DNA from: JBFWUW01 sp050247075
Lineage (GTDB): Bacteria > Planctomycetota > Planctomycetia > Pirellulales > JBFWUW01
Assembly: GCA_050247075.1 (NCBI GenBank)
Contig: JBFWUW010000006.1
Coordinates: forward strand, 72,804-136,803
Length of the DNA: 64,000 nucleotides
Direction of reading: 5' to 3'
Part shown: in pieces, positions 17,652-27,201 of the stretch
How the letters are laid out: the number at the start of each line of letters is the position of its first letter
How positions within the stretch are numbered: position 1 is the stretch's first letter
The notes under the pieces: generated by a model
Told to the model about the DNA's origin: nothing
The model's input: only the letters and a program-made list of their open reading frames with translations
The model's database searches: none
Translations under genes and position numbers: made by a program

Positions 17652-19394
17652 ATGTCCATTGCCCCCGCGATTGAGCCGACGGCCGCCCAAGAGCAGCCAG
17701 AAATAGCACGGCCTCTCGATTTGTTGGGCGAACTGCTGGCCGCGCAGCAATCGACCGCGGTCGAAAAATTCTCCCGTTGGCATGGTGCCAGTACCCATGA
17801 AACTCCCGCCGAGCCGTTGCAGGCCCGCTACTACCGCGACTTGATTCCACTCTCGCTGCCTAAGGCAGGCGAGCAATTCGCATTTGAAGTTGATCTGGAT
17901 GGTTGTTCGGGCTGCAAGGCCTGTGTGGTCGCCTGCCATAATCTCAACGGACTGGAAGAGAGCGAGATGTGGCGCTCGGTCGGGCTGCTGCATGGCGGTT
18001 CCAGCGAACTGCCAGTCTTGCAGCACGTCACCACGGCCTGCCACCACTGCTTGGAGCCGGCCTGCCTGGATGGCTGTCCGGTCAATGCATATGAGAAAGA
18101 TTGCGTTACGGGCATCGTGCGGCATCTCGATGACCAATGTATCGGCTGCCAGTATTGCGTGCTGAAGTGCCCCTACGATGTTCCCAAATACAGTGCTTCC
18201 AAGGGGATCGTCCGAAAGTGCGACATGTGTAGCGACCGTCTGGCGGTGGGCGAAGCCCCGGCCTGCGTGCAAGCTTGTCCTAACCAGGCGATCCGTATTA
18301 CGGTCGTCAGCAAGCATGCGGCTGCGGAAAACGCCGAAGCAAACCTCTTCTTGCCCGGCGCGCCGGAACCCGGCTATACCCTGCCGACAACCGTTTACAA
18401 GACAGCCCGGCCGCTGCCCGGCAACATGTTGCCGGCTGATTACTACTCGGCCTCGCCGCAACACGCGCATTGGCCGCTGGTGGTAATGCTGGTGCTGACG
18501 CAGATGTCGGTGGGGGCGTTTCTGGTCGATCAGATCGTAAGTGGCGTGTCTTTAGCCGCGGGGCTGGAAGCGGTCCCCGCTGAACGCAGCGTGCAACTGG
18601 CGGCAGCCTTTCTATTAGGCATGTTAGGGCTGGCCGCGGCAACGCTGCACTTGGGCCGGCCCCTGCTGGCATATCGGGCCATCATCGGCTGGCGAACCAG
18701 TTGGCTCAGCCGCGAAGTGCTGGCCTTTGGCGCATTCGCCGCGGCAGCCACGGCCTACGCGGCGATGCCCTGGCTGGAGGCCGCCGGATTGCCCATTTCG
18801 GCCACCTGGGAACGCATCGCCGGTGCTACGGTTGCGGTGACGGGGCTGGCGGGCGTGGCCTGTTCCACCATGATCTACGCCAGCACGCGCCGCGCCTTTT
18901 GGAACCCAGCGTATACCGGCATCAAATTCTTGCTGACCTGCCTGGTGCTGGGAATTCCGGTTTCGCTATTGATGCGGTTGGGAGTCGCCGTCTGGTCGGC
19001 ACGACCGTCGGGCGATTGGCAATGGCCTGCGCATACGAACGAACTCGTGCAGTGCCTGCTGGCCGCGGTGGCCGCCAAGCTGATGTTGGAAGGGGCTGTC
19101 TTTAGCTGGCTGCGGGCGCGTACCTTCACTCCGCTACGGCGCACCGCGATCTTAATGAGTGGATCCTTAGGCGGCGCCACATCGGCCCGGTTTATCGTGG
19201 GTACCGTCGGCGGGCTGCTGGTACCAGCGGTGCTGCTGGCTTGGATGGCACAGCCTGAAGCGGTGCAGAGCGTGCTAGTACTGGCCGCGGCCTTGTCGGT
19301 GTTGGCCCTGAACTTTGTGGGCGAACTGTTGGAACGATACTTGTTCTTTGCCGCCGTAGTGGCTCCCAAAATGCCGGGAGCACCCACCGCATGA
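17652..19394 (+). CDS. Four-cluster Fe-S protein fused to DmsC-type membrane anchor
   Basis: A 580-residue fusion. Residues 80-215 hold sixteen cysteines in four ferredoxin-type groups (Cys85/88/91/95, 130/133/138/142, 163/166/169/173, 190/193/205/209), as in DmsB/NrfC electron-transfer subunits. Residues 270-575 contain about eight hydrophobic helices like DmsC/NrfD quinol-oxidising anchors. In most DMSO-reductase-type complexes these are two separate proteins. The neighbouring catalytic subunit has no Tat leader, so the fusion should present its clusters to the cytoplasm and pass quinol electrons to nitrate reduction (inference). No clear ribosome binding site precedes the ATG. It overlaps the next gene by 4 bases (ATGA). 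Confidence 0.87.
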   Translation: MSIAPAIEPTAAQEQPEIARPLDLLGELLAAQQSTAVEKFSRWHGASTHETPAEPLQARYYRDLIPLSLPKAGEQFAFEVDLDGCSGCKACVVACHNLNGLEESEMWRSVGLLHGGSSELPVLQHVTTACHHCLEPACLDGCPVNAYEKDCVTGIVRHLDDQCIGCQYCVLKCPYDVPKYSASKGIVRKCDMCSDRLAVGEAPACVQACPNQAIRITVVSKHAAAENAEANLFLPGAPEPGYTLPTTVYKTARPLPGNMLPADYYSASPQHAHWPLVVMLVLTQMSVGAFLVDQIVSGVSLAAGLEAVPAERSVQLAAAFLLGMLGLAAATLHLGRPLLAYRAIIGWRTSWLSREVLAFGAFAAAATAYAAMPWLEAAGLPISATWERIAGATVAVTGLAGVACSTMIYASTRRAFWNPAYTGIKFLLTCLVLGIPVSLLMRLGVAVWSARPSGDWQWPAHTNELVQCLLAAVAAKLMLEGAVFSWLRARTFTPLRRTAILMSGSLGGATSARFIVGTVGGLLVPAVLLAWMAQPEAVQSVLVLAAALSVLALNFVGELLERYLFFAAVVAPKMPGAPTA

Positions 19395-21631
19395 GCAAGC
19401 TCGCTACCGCCATCAAGCAAGCCTGGCCTGGCTGGGACAACCTGTTGCACCAGCACCAAGGTCCGCTGACGGCCGACCTGTTGCGCAACCCCGGCGGCTT
19501 CGGCCTGGGGCAGCTTCCGGTGCGGCACACGCCAGACGCTACCACCGCCATGACGTGCGGGTATTGCTCGACCGGCTGCTCACTCACGGTCCATCTGAAA
19601 CAAGGCGAGGCGATTGGCCTGTCTCCCACTACCGAATATCCGGTGAACCTGGGCATGGCCTGTCCCAAAGGCTGGGAGGCTCTCCGTGTCCTCTCATCCG
19701 CCGATCGGGCCGTCACGCCCCTGTTGCGGGACGACGCCGGCCGCCAGCGTCCGATTGATTGGCCAACCGCGCTGGCCACGTTTTGCCAGCGGATGAAAGG
19801 GATTCAGGAGCGGCATGGCAACGATTCCGTCGCGTTCCTCAGCACGGGCCAGATCGCCACCGAGGAAATGGCCTTCCTAGGTGCCTTGGCCAAATTTGGC
19901 ATGGGGATGGTGCATGGCGATGGCAACACGCGGCAATGCATGGCAACGGCCGTGGTGGCCTACAAGCAGGCTTTCGGTTTCGATGCCCCGCCCTACACCT
20001 ACGACGACTTCGAACAGAGCGACGTCATCGTGTTGGTTGGCTCGAACTTGTGTATTGCCCACCCCATCATGTGGCAACGGGTCTGCCGCAACCCGCACTC
20101 GCCCGAGATTATTGTCGTCGATCCACGTAAGACCGAGACGGCAATGGCCGCCACACGGCATGTGTCGCTGGCTCCCAAGTCCGACCTGGCGCTATTCTAC
20201 GGACTTGCGCACATTCTGATTCGCGAAGGCTGGATCGACGAAGAGTTTATCGCGGCCCACACCAGCGGCTTTGACGAATTCCGCCAACATGTCGCCGAGT
20301 TCACTCCGCAGCGAGTAGCAACGGCCACGGGTCTGGCCGAGAGCGAACTGCTCCGCATGGCCCGCTCCATCCATCAGGGTGAGCGAGTTTCGTTCTGGTG
20401 GACGATGGGCGTGAATCAGAGTTACGAAGGAGTCCGCACCGCGCAAAGCCTGATCAACCTGGCGTTGATGACCGGCAACATTGGCCGGCCCGGAACGGGT
20501 GCTAATTCCATCACCGGCCAATGCAACGCGATGGGCTCGCGGTTGTTCAGCAATACCACCGGCTTGCTGGGGGGCCGCGACTTCCAAAACGCGGAGCATC
20601 GCCAGCATGTGGCGGGCATTCTGAACTTCGACCCGCGCTCAATTCCCGATCGGTCGAGTTGGGCCTATGACCAGATCATCGAAGGGATTCTTCAAGAGAA
20701 GATCAAGGGGTTGTGGGTGATTGCCACCAACCCGTCCCATTCGTGGATCAACCAGCACATGTTGCGCGATGTGCTGTCTCGGCTCGATTTCTTGGTAGTG
20801 CAAGACATGTACCACACCACCGAGACGTCCCGCCAGGCGCATCTGGTATTGCCCGCCGCTGGATGGGGTGAAAAGGACGGCACGCTGATCAACTCGGAAC
20901 GCCGCATCGGCACGATCAAAAAAGTAGCCCGCGCGCCGGGCCAGGCGCTGGCCGATTTTTCCATCTTCCGGCTGATCGCCAATGCCTGGGGCTGTGGAAA
21001 GATGTTCCAGCGTTGGACCGACCCGGCCGCCGTGTTTCAAATTCTCAAGGAACTCTCTCGCGGTCAACCGTGCGATATCAGCGGAATTGCTGACTACGCC
21101 ATGCTCGATGAGCACGGCGGTATTCAGTGGCCGCATCCCGAAAATGCCCCGCTCCCACAGTCCGAAAGGCGACTGTTCGCCGATGGCAAGTTTTACCACG
21201 CGGACGGCAAGGCCCGGTTCATCTTCGACCAGCCGGCACCATTGCCAGAACCGGTCAATGAGAGTTTTCCCTTCATGCTGCTTACGGGCCGGGGAACGGC
21301 CTCGCAGTGGCATACGCAAACCCGCACATCCAAGTCGGCCGTGCTACGGCGGCTCTATCCGGCGGAAATCTACCTGGAAATCAATCCCAACGATGCGCGG
21401 CGTTTGGGGATCAAGCCCGACCAGCGGGTGGTGGTGGAATCTCAACGAGGTTCCCTGGTGGCTAAGGCCTTTGTGACCTATACGGTGCGGCCGGGCCAAG
21501 TCTTTCTGCCAATGCATTACGAAGCGACCAACCGCCTGACCTTGGCCCATTTTGATCCTCACTCGCGCCAGCCCTCGTACAAGAATTGCGCGGTACGCGT
21601 ACGCGCGGCCGCGGTAGAAGACCAACCTTAA
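19391..21631 (+). CDS. nasA: Assimilatory nitrate reductase, molybdopterin catalytic subunit
   Basis: A 746-residue member of the DMSO-reductase superfamily. The N-terminal [4Fe-4S] site is Cys56-x2-Cys59-x3-Cys63...Cys91 (TCGYCSTGC, GMACPKGW). GDGNTRQCMATAV places the probable Mo-ligand Cys183. GTGANSITGQCNAMGSR and the C-terminal GRGTASQWHTQTRTSKSA and PMHYEATN are typical of cytoplasmic Nas/Nar-type nitrate reductases with bis-MGD. There is no twin-arginine leader, so it is cytoplasmic. It also lacks the C-terminal BFD domain seen in some NasA proteins, consistent with electrons arriving from the fused Fe-S/anchor protein encoded just upstream (4-base overlap). It reduces nitrate to nitrite for the NirB-NirD fusion 69 bases downstream. 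Confidence 0.93.
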   Translation: MSKLATAIKQAWPGWDNLLHQHQGPLTADLLRNPGGFGLGQLPVRHTPDATTAMTCGYCSTGCSLTVHLKQGEAIGLSPTTEYPVNLGMACPKGWEALRVLSSADRAVTPLLRDDAGRQRPIDWPTALATFCQRMKGIQERHGNDSVAFLSTGQIATEEMAFLGALAKFGMGMVHGDGNTRQCMATAVVAYKQAFGFDAPPYTYDDFEQSDVIVLVGSNLCIAHPIMWQRVCRNPHSPEIIVVDPRKTETAMAATRHVSLAPKSDLALFYGLAHILIREGWIDEEFIAAHTSGFDEFRQHVAEFTPQRVATATGLAESELLRMARSIHQGERVSFWWTMGVNQSYEGVRTAQSLINLALMTGNIGRPGTGANSITGQCNAMGSRLFSNTTGLLGGRDFQNAEHRQHVAGILNFDPRSIPDRSSWAYDQIIEGILQEKIKGLWVIATNPSHSWINQHMLRDVLSRLDFLVVQDMYHTTETSRQAHLVLPAAGWGEKDGTLINSERRIGTIKKVARAPGQALADFSIFRLIANAWGCGKMFQRWTDPAAVFQILKELSRGQPCDISGIADYAMLDEHGGIQWPHPENAPLPQSERRLFADGKFYHADGKARFIFDQPAPLPEPVNESFPFMLLTGRGTASQWHTQTRTSKSAVLRRLYPAEIYLEINPNDARRLGIKPDQRVVVESQRGSLVAKAFVTYTVRPGQVFLPMHYEATNRLTLAHFDPHSRQPSYKNCAVRVRAAAVEDQP

Positions 21632-21700
21632 GCGACGGACGAGTCGCGCAGCGCGGAGCACGCGACGTTCGCCGGCCTAACTCGAGAACACGACAGAACC

Positions 21701-24700
21701 ATGATCGCCAGCAACCACCACAAGAAAACCATCGTCGTCATCGGCAACGGCATGGTGGGGCACCGCTTCTGCGAGAAGCTGGTCGAATTCGATACCGCGG
21801 GCGAATACCAAATCGTCACGTTCTGCGAGGAGCCGCGGGCGGCCTACGACCGGGTTGGATTGACTTCGTTCTTTGCCCATCGCGATGCTGAAAAGCTGAT
21901 GCTGGCCCGGCTCGACTGGTACCGCGAACAAGGAATTGACCTGCATATCGGCGACCGGGCCGCCAACATCGACCGCAAGAAAAAGATCGTCCATTCCGAA
22001 CGTGGCGTGGTGGTCCCCTATGACCATGTGGTGTTGGCCACCGGTTCGTTCCCCTTCGTGCCGCCGGTGCCGGGCATTAAAAATCGCGGCGTCTTCGTAT
22101 ACCGCACGATTGAGGACTTGGAACATATCATCGCCTATTCCCGTAACGCCAGACGGGCCGCGGTCATTGGCGGCGGACTGCTGGGGCTGGAAGCGGCCAA
22201 GGCTGCCTACGACTTGGGGATGGAAACCCATGTCGTGGAGTTCGCGCCCCGGCTCATGCCGCGGCAGATCGACGACGCCGGTTCGCGAATCCTGGTGCAG
22301 AAGATCGAAAACCTGGGGGTCAAGGTCCATCTCAACAAGGGGACCAAACAAGTTCTTGGCGATAGCGAAGTAACCGGATTGTTGTTCAATGATGATCAAC
22401 AGCTTGACGTGGAAATGGTCATCGTTTCGGCGGGCATTCGCCCCCGTGATGATTTGGCCAAACAGTGCGGTTTGACCCTGGGCGAACGTGGCGGCGTGGC
22501 GGTCAATGATCGGCTACAAACCTCCGATCCCGATATTTTCGCCATTGGCGAGGTCGCGCTGCACAGCGGCATGATCTACGGGCTGGTCGCGCCGGGCTAC
22601 ACCATGGCCGAAACAGTGGCCGCCAATCTGGCGGGCCAAGACTGCGCGTTTCTAGGGGCCGATATGTCCACCAAGCTCAAGTTGATGGGCATCGACGTGG
22701 CCAGCTTTGGCGACTACGAGGCCAAGCCGGAAAAAGCCCGCCCCCTCTGCTTTGAAGATCCGTTTAGCGGCGTCTACAAAAAACTGCTCTTCAGCCACGA
22801 CGGCCAGCGGTTGCTGGGGGGTGTGTTGGTGGGAGATGCCTCCGAATACTCCAATCTTCTCTTGCTCTCGAAAAGTGAAGATGTCCTTCCCTGCCCGCCC
22901 GGCGAATTAATCGTGGGGTCGAAGGATGGCCCGGCGGTCGTTCCTAAGCTGTCAGCAGAGACGCAAGTCTGCTCTTGCAACAACGTCAGCCACGGCGATA
23001 TCTGCCAGGCCATCGAAGAACAAGGGATGACTACGCTGGGCCAGGTCAAGCAATGCACGCGGGCCGGCACCGGCTGCGGCGGCTGTTTGCCGCTTGTCAC
23101 CAGTATTCTCAACGCCCAGTTGGCGGCGGCCGGCAAGCAGGTCAACAACCACCTGTGCGAGCACTTCGCCCACTCGCGACAAGAGCTGTTTCAGATTGTG
23201 CAGGTCAAGGAGATCAAGACGTTTGAGGAACTCATCGCCGCGCACGGCACGGGGCAAGGCTGCGAGACCTGCAAGCCGGCCGTCGCCTCTATTCTGGCCA
23301 GCTTGTGGAATGAAAACATCCTCGACCGTCCGCATCAATCGCTGCAAGACACCAACGATCGCTTCTTGGCCAACATGCAGCGCGGCGGCCTCTATTCGGT
23401 CGTGCCGCGCGTACCCGGCGGAGAGATCACACCCAATCAGCTCATCGCCCTGGGGCAGATCGCCAGCAAGTACGGACTGTACACCAAAATCACCGGTGGG
23501 CAGCGCGTCGATCTGTTCGGTGCTCAGGTGCAGCAGCTTCCCGATATTTGGGAAGAGGTCGTGGCCGCGGGTATGGAGAGCGGCCACGCCTATGGCAAGG
23601 CGCTGCGGACGGTCAAAAGCTGCGTTGGCTCCACCTGGTGCCGTTACGGAGTTCAAGACTCGGTGGGTTTTGCTATTCAGGTCGAGCGGCGTTACCGGGG
23701 CGTTCGCGCGCCTCATAAGATTAAGGGAGGCGTCAGCGGCTGCATTCGCGAGTGTGCCGAGGCTCAGTCTAAGGACTTTGGCCTGATTGCCACGGAGAAA
23801 GGCTACAACCTGTACGTCTGCGGCAATGGCGGCTCCAAGCCGCGGCACGCCGACCTGCTGGCGGCCGACCTGGACGAAGCGACCGCCATCAAGTATCTCG
23901 ACCGCTTTTTGATCTTCTACATCCAAACGGCCGACCGCCTCACCCGCACCAGCGTTTGGCTGGAAAACATGGAAGGGGGAATCGAGCATTTGCGCGATGT
24001 GATTATCCGCGACAAATTGGGCATCGCGGACGAACTTGAACGGCGCATGCAGCACCTGGTCGATACCTACAAATGCGAATGGACGGAGGTCATCAACGAT
24101 CCGGCGCGAAGGAAGCAGTTTCAACAGTTCGTCAACAGCGAGGATACCCAGGCCGGCATCGAAATCATTACCGAGCGCGGCCAGAACCGGCCCGCCGACT
24201 GGCCCAAGGATGGCACTCCCGCCGGCTTGCAGCCGGAACAGGCGTTGGTGCAGCTTGCGCCGTTGGCGGAACAGCCGCGACCGAGCGGCAAGCCCAAGCC
24301 GCGTGAAGACGCGAAACCGCAGTGGGTGCCGGTCGGCAAGGCCAAGGACTTTCCGCAAGAAGGGGGCGCGGCGGTCAAGTACGGAAAAACGCAGATCGCC
24401 GTGTTCCATTTCACCAGCCGGGGCGAATGGTACGCCAGCCAGAATATGTGCCCGCACAAGAGGGCCTTCGTCCTGTCGAGAGGCATCATCGGCAGCCAGG
24501 GGGAGACGCCCAAGGTCGCCTGTCCGTTGCACAAAAAAACATTCTCGCTGGAGAGCGGCGAGTGCCTGTCCGGCGACGAACTGTCCGTCAAGGTCTTTCC
24601 GGTCAAAGTCATCGACGAACAGGTCTTGGTGCAGTTGCCGCCGGTCGATCAACTCGATGCCCTGTTGGCGACGGAACTGCATTGCATAACTTCGTGCCAA

Positions 24701-24760
24701 ACGCCGGCAGCATCCGGCAAGGCCAACCAACTGGCCCTGGCCGGCGCGGCCGGTGCCTAG
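21701..24760 (+). CDS. nirB: NirB-NirD fusion: NAD(P)H nitrite reductase with C-terminal Rieske domain
   Basis: A 1019-residue flavo-siroheme enzyme. Residues 10-310 are FAD/NAD(P) domains (VIGNGMVG; VIGGGLLGLEAA). A BFD-like [2Fe-2S] domain has Cys424/426 and Cys459/462, and a second partial BFD copy has Cys486, Cys521 and Cys524. Residues 555-820 form the nitrite/sulfite reductase half, whose [4Fe-4S]-siroheme ligands are Cys641, Cys647, Cys681 and Cys685. After a Pro/Lys-rich linker (about 855-875), residues 875-980 are a NirD-type Rieske domain with intact ligands CPH (917-919) and CPLH (941-944). In most bacteria NirD is a separate protein. The enzyme reduces nitrite to ammonium by six electrons in the cytoplasm. 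Confidence 0.94.
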   Translation: MIASNHHKKTIVVIGNGMVGHRFCEKLVEFDTAGEYQIVTFCEEPRAAYDRVGLTSFFAHRDAEKLMLARLDWYREQGIDLHIGDRAANIDRKKKIVHSERGVVVPYDHVVLATGSFPFVPPVPGIKNRGVFVYRTIEDLEHIIAYSRNARRAAVIGGGLLGLEAAKAAYDLGMETHVVEFAPRLMPRQIDDAGSRILVQKIENLGVKVHLNKGTKQVLGDSEVTGLLFNDDQQLDVEMVIVSAGIRPRDDLAKQCGLTLGERGGVAVNDRLQTSDPDIFAIGEVALHSGMIYGLVAPGYTMAETVAANLAGQDCAFLGADMSTKLKLMGIDVASFGDYEAKPEKARPLCFEDPFSGVYKKLLFSHDGQRLLGGVLVGDASEYSNLLLLSKSEDVLPCPPGELIVGSKDGPAVVPKLSAETQVCSCNNVSHGDICQAIEEQGMTTLGQVKQCTRAGTGCGGCLPLVTSILNAQLAAAGKQVNNHLCEHFAHSRQELFQIVQVKEIKTFEELIAAHGTGQGCETCKPAVASILASLWNENILDRPHQSLQDTNDRFLANMQRGGLYSVVPRVPGGEITPNQLIALGQIASKYGLYTKITGGQRVDLFGAQVQQLPDIWEEVVAAGMESGHAYGKALRTVKSCVGSTWCRYGVQDSVGFAIQVERRYRGVRAPHKIKGGVSGCIRECAEAQSKDFGLIATEKGYNLYVCGNGGSKPRHADLLAADLDEATAIKYLDRFLIFYIQTADRLTRTSVWLENMEGGIEHLRDVIIRDKLGIADELERRMQHLVDTYKCEWTEVINDPARRKQFQQFVNSEDTQAGIEIITERGQNRPADWPKDGTPAGLQPEQALVQLAPLAEQPRPSGKPKPREDAKPQWVPVGKAKDFPQEGGAAVKYGKTQIAVFHFTSRGEWYASQNMCPHKRAFVLSRGIIGSQGETPKVACPLHKKTFSLESGECLSGDELSVKVFPVKVIDEQVLVQLPPVDQLDALLATELHCITSCQTPAASGKANQLALAGAAGA

Positions 24761-24769
24761 CACGGAACT

Positions 24770-24802
24770 CTCCTACCTCCTATCTCCTCCTACCTCCAAC
24801 CT
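24770..24802 (+). repeat. Short CT-rich direct repeat before narK
   Basis: CTCCTACCTCCTATCTCCTCCTACCTCC is a run of near-identical CTCCTAYCTC units just upstream of the narK start. It leaves no purine-rich ribosome binding site, so translation may depend on coupling to nirB. Seen in the sequence; function unknown. Confidence 0.4.
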
Positions 24803-24806
24803 TCCC

Positions 24807-26183
24807 ATGACCACTTCCCCCTCGCCCACTTCCACCAGCGCTCGCAACCGCGTCATGTGGTTATCGACCATCGCCTTCACCGTGCTGTTTGCCGTCTGGC
24901 TGATGCTGGGCGTGTTGGGACTGAAGATCAAGGCCGATACTTCATTGATGCTTGGCATGGCTGCAGCTTCGATGAGTGAAGCCCAGATCAAGGCGGCGGT
25001 GGAGTCGCGTTTCGAGTGGTTGCTGGCCATCTCGATCTTGTCGGGCGCATTGCTACGGCTCAATTTTGGCATCTGGGCCGATACTTATGGCGGTCGTAAC
25101 GTCATGGTCGCCTTGCTACTATTTTGCGCCATTCCCACGGCATTGCTCAGTTACGCCACGACATTCCCGCAGTTACTGGTTTGTGCCGCGTTGTTTGGGC
25201 TGGCGGGCAATTCTTTCACCGTCGGCATCGCCTGGAACTCGGCCTGGTTTCCCCCGGAAAAAAAGGGGACGGCCCTGGGAGTCTTCGGAGCGGGCAATGT
25301 AGGGGCTGCCGGCACCAAGTTGTTGGTAGTGTTGGTCCCCGGCATTCTGACTCTCGTTCCGCTGACAGGCTACCTGGGAGGTTGGATACCCGGCGGTTGG
25401 AGGATCGTGCCGCTGATCTACGCAGGCGTGCTCGTCGTAATGGCGGCGGCCATCATGCTGATCTGTCCCAAGAAGGATCCCAAGCCGGGCAAAGGACGCC
25501 GCTTGCGGGATATGCTGTCGGCACTCAAGCAAGTGCAAGTCTGGCGGTTCAGCCTGTATTACGTTGTGGTCTTTGGCGCGTATGTGGCACTGTCGGCCTG
25601 GCTGCCCAACTACTACGTCAACACCTACAAGGTCAGCCTCTCCACGGCATCGCTGTTGACAGCCCTGTTCATATTTCCAGCCAGCCTGTTGCGGCCGCTA
25701 GGGGGCTGGCTTTCCGACAAGTATGGGCCCCGTGCCGTAACTACGATCGTCTTCGTCGGAATGACGTTGGCGGCCTTGCCGCTCTGCCTGCCGCGCAGCG
25801 TGTTGCCATTGAATGTTGTCGGCTTCACGGCACTCGTTGTAGCCCTGGCCGTTGGCATGGGCATTGGCAAAGCCAGCGTTTACAAGTACATCCCCAACTA
25901 CTACCCGCACGATGTCGGCGCGGTGGGGGGCCTGGTGGGAATGTTGGGCGGCCTTGGCGGCTTTTTACTGCCCAAGATTTTCGGCTGGTTGGGGCGCGAG
26001 ACGGGCTTTCCCCAAGCCGCCTTTCTGGCACTACTATTCTTGACCGTCGCCAGCCTTGTCTGGTTGCAACTAGCCATCCGCTCCATCAAGGCCCGCGCGG
26101 CTAAAGCCGAGCAGGGCACCGCATCGCCCATGCCCACACCAGAGCCATTGGCGCTACCGTCGCTAAGCACTGCGGAACATTGA
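24807..26183 (+). CDS. narK: Nitrate/nitrite transporter (NarK-type MFS)
   Basis: About 458 residues with twelve hydrophobic helices. Both nitrate-signature motifs are visible: GVFGAGNVGAAGTKLL in TM5 and GMLGGLGGFLLPKIFG in TM11. It imports nitrate and/or exports nitrite across the cytoplasmic membrane. I place the start at ATG 24807, giving a short Ser/Thr/Pro-rich N-terminus before TM1 (MWLSTIAFTVLFAVWLML). An earlier ATG at 24753 overlaps the end of nirB and would add 18 residues that look non-coding (translated CT repeat). Position at the end of the nitrate operon supports the assimilatory role. Confidence 0.92.
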   Translation: MTTSPSPTSTSARNRVMWLSTIAFTVLFAVWLMLGVLGLKIKADTSLMLGMAAASMSEAQIKAAVESRFEWLLAISILSGALLRLNFGIWADTYGGRNVMVALLLFCAIPTALLSYATTFPQLLVCAALFGLAGNSFTVGIAWNSAWFPPEKKGTALGVFGAGNVGAAGTKLLVVLVPGILTLVPLTGYLGGWIPGGWRIVPLIYAGVLVVMAAAIMLICPKKDPKPGKGRRLRDMLSALKQVQVWRFSLYYVVVFGAYVALSAWLPNYYVNTYKVSLSTASLLTALFIFPASLLRPLGGWLSDKYGPRAVTTIVFVGMTLAALPLCLPRSVLPLNVVGFTALVVALAVGMGIGKASVYKYIPNYYPHDVGAVGGLVGMLGGLGGFLLPKIFGWLGRETGFPQAAFLALLFLTVASLVWLQLAIRSIKARAAKAEQGTASPMPTPEPLALPSLSTAEH

Positions 26184-26388
26184 ATCGCCTCGCTACCGCA
26201 CATGGCTAACCGACAGTCTCTCGACGGCAAATGCGGATCCTTTTGATAGTCACCGCCAGAAACAAGCCTTTGCGTTGCGGGAATTAGACTGCGGCGGCCT
26301 GTTGTTTGATGCCACGGGAGAGTGCTTGCTAAAGTGCCAGCCTTTCCATAAATTGCGCGGCCTCTTGATGGTCTCTGCCTAGGCCCGC

Positions 26389-27135
26389 ATGAATACGCAA
26401 CACGATCCAGGGTATCGCGACGATCTGGCTTATATCCACCATGTCGGATTTACCAGCTTTGCCACGCTGGCCGCGCCGTGGATCATTGAAACATTGCGCC
26501 AACGCGGTTCGAAAAGTGGCAGGGTGATCGAGTTGGGTTGCGGCAGCGGCGTGCTGGCTGAAGGACTGGCCGCCGCCGGATTTAACGTAACGGGCTATGA
26601 CTTGTCGGTCGCCATGATTGACATGGCCCGGGCGCGCGTGCCGCAAGCCTGTTTTCATGTCGGATCGTTCCTCGATGTGAAGTTGTCGCCCTGCGCGGCC
26701 GTCATTGCCCAGGGCGAAGTGCTGAACTATTTGTTCGACCGACGCAACAAAAAGTCGCCGTTGCCGCGGCTGTTTCGCCAGGTATACGCCGCCTTGCAGC
26801 CCGGCGGGTTGTTTCTGTTCGATATTGCCGAGCCGGGGCGGGCGGGCAAGTCCGGCATCTCGCGCGGATACGGCGAAGGGCCCGATTGGGCCTGCCTGTT
26901 TACCGCCGAGGAGGACCGCCAGGGACAACTGCTCACCCGCACAATTACGTCGTTCCGCCGATTGGGCGATCACTACCGCCGCGACGAAGAAATCCACCGC
27001 TTGCGATTGCTGCCACGCAGACGCGTGTTGGAACAATTGCGCGCCGCCGGCTTCACAGCCCGCGCCGTTCGACAATACGGAGCATGGCGATTTCCGAAGG
27101 GGTGGGTGGGTGTGCTGGCGCGAAAGCCCGGCTAG
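26389..27135 (+). CDS. Class I SAM-dependent methyltransferase
   Basis: A 248-residue protein with VIELGCGSGVLAEGLAAAG (about 45-63; motif I), VTGYDLSVAMIDMAR (motif post-I), AVIAQGEVLNYLFD and ALQPGGLFLFDIAEPG. This is a generic small-molecule methyltransferase of the Methyltransf_25/11 kind; the substrate is not deducible. It stands alone: 205 bases of apparently empty sequence separate it from narK, and it converges with a HAD phosphatase gene across a palindromic element. Confidence 0.85.
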   Translation: MNTQHDPGYRDDLAYIHHVGFTSFATLAAPWIIETLRQRGSKSGRVIELGCGSGVLAEGLAAAGFNVTGYDLSVAMIDMARARVPQACFHVGSFLDVKLSPCAAVIAQGEVLNYLFDRRNKKSPLPRLFRQVYAALQPGGLFLFDIAEPGRAGKSGISRGYGEGPDWACLFTAEEDRQGQLLTRTITSFRRLGDHYRRDEEIHRLRLLPRRRVLEQLRAAGFTARAVRQYGAWRFPKGWVGVLARKPG

Positions 27136-27137
27136 TC

Positions 27138-27201
27138 GGAGGCGATTCTAACGCCGATGGTTGCGTATGGCACCGTGGCAAATGGCGATGGAATCGCCTC
27201 C
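27138..27201. repeat. Palindromic intergenic element (GGAGGCGATTC ... GAATCGCCTCC)
   Basis: Perfect 11-bp inverted arms at 27138-27148 and 27191-27201 flank a 42-base loop between two convergent genes. Each arm lies beside a smaller hairpin with GGCGAT-NNN-(A)NCGCC form. The same unit, GTAGGAGGCGATTCTATCGCC, recurs at 60366, so it is a dispersed repeat. It may act as a bidirectional terminator or be a REP-like mobile palindrome. Confidence 0.6.

Noticed and set aside
22952..24763. A 603-residue open frame on the minus strand opposite nirB
   Set aside because: It is fully antisense to a gene with intact cofactor motifs. Its composition is of the Arg/Gln/Leu-rich type produced by GC-rich complementary strands, and no family motif is visible.
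25124..26104. A 326-residue frame inside narK on the same strand
   Set aside because: It is an out-of-frame reading of narK, which has twelve helices and both nitrate signatures in its own frame.
26184..26388. Possible small gene between narK and the methyltransferase
   Set aside because: No frame of useful length with a start and ribosome binding site is present; the stretch appears empty.
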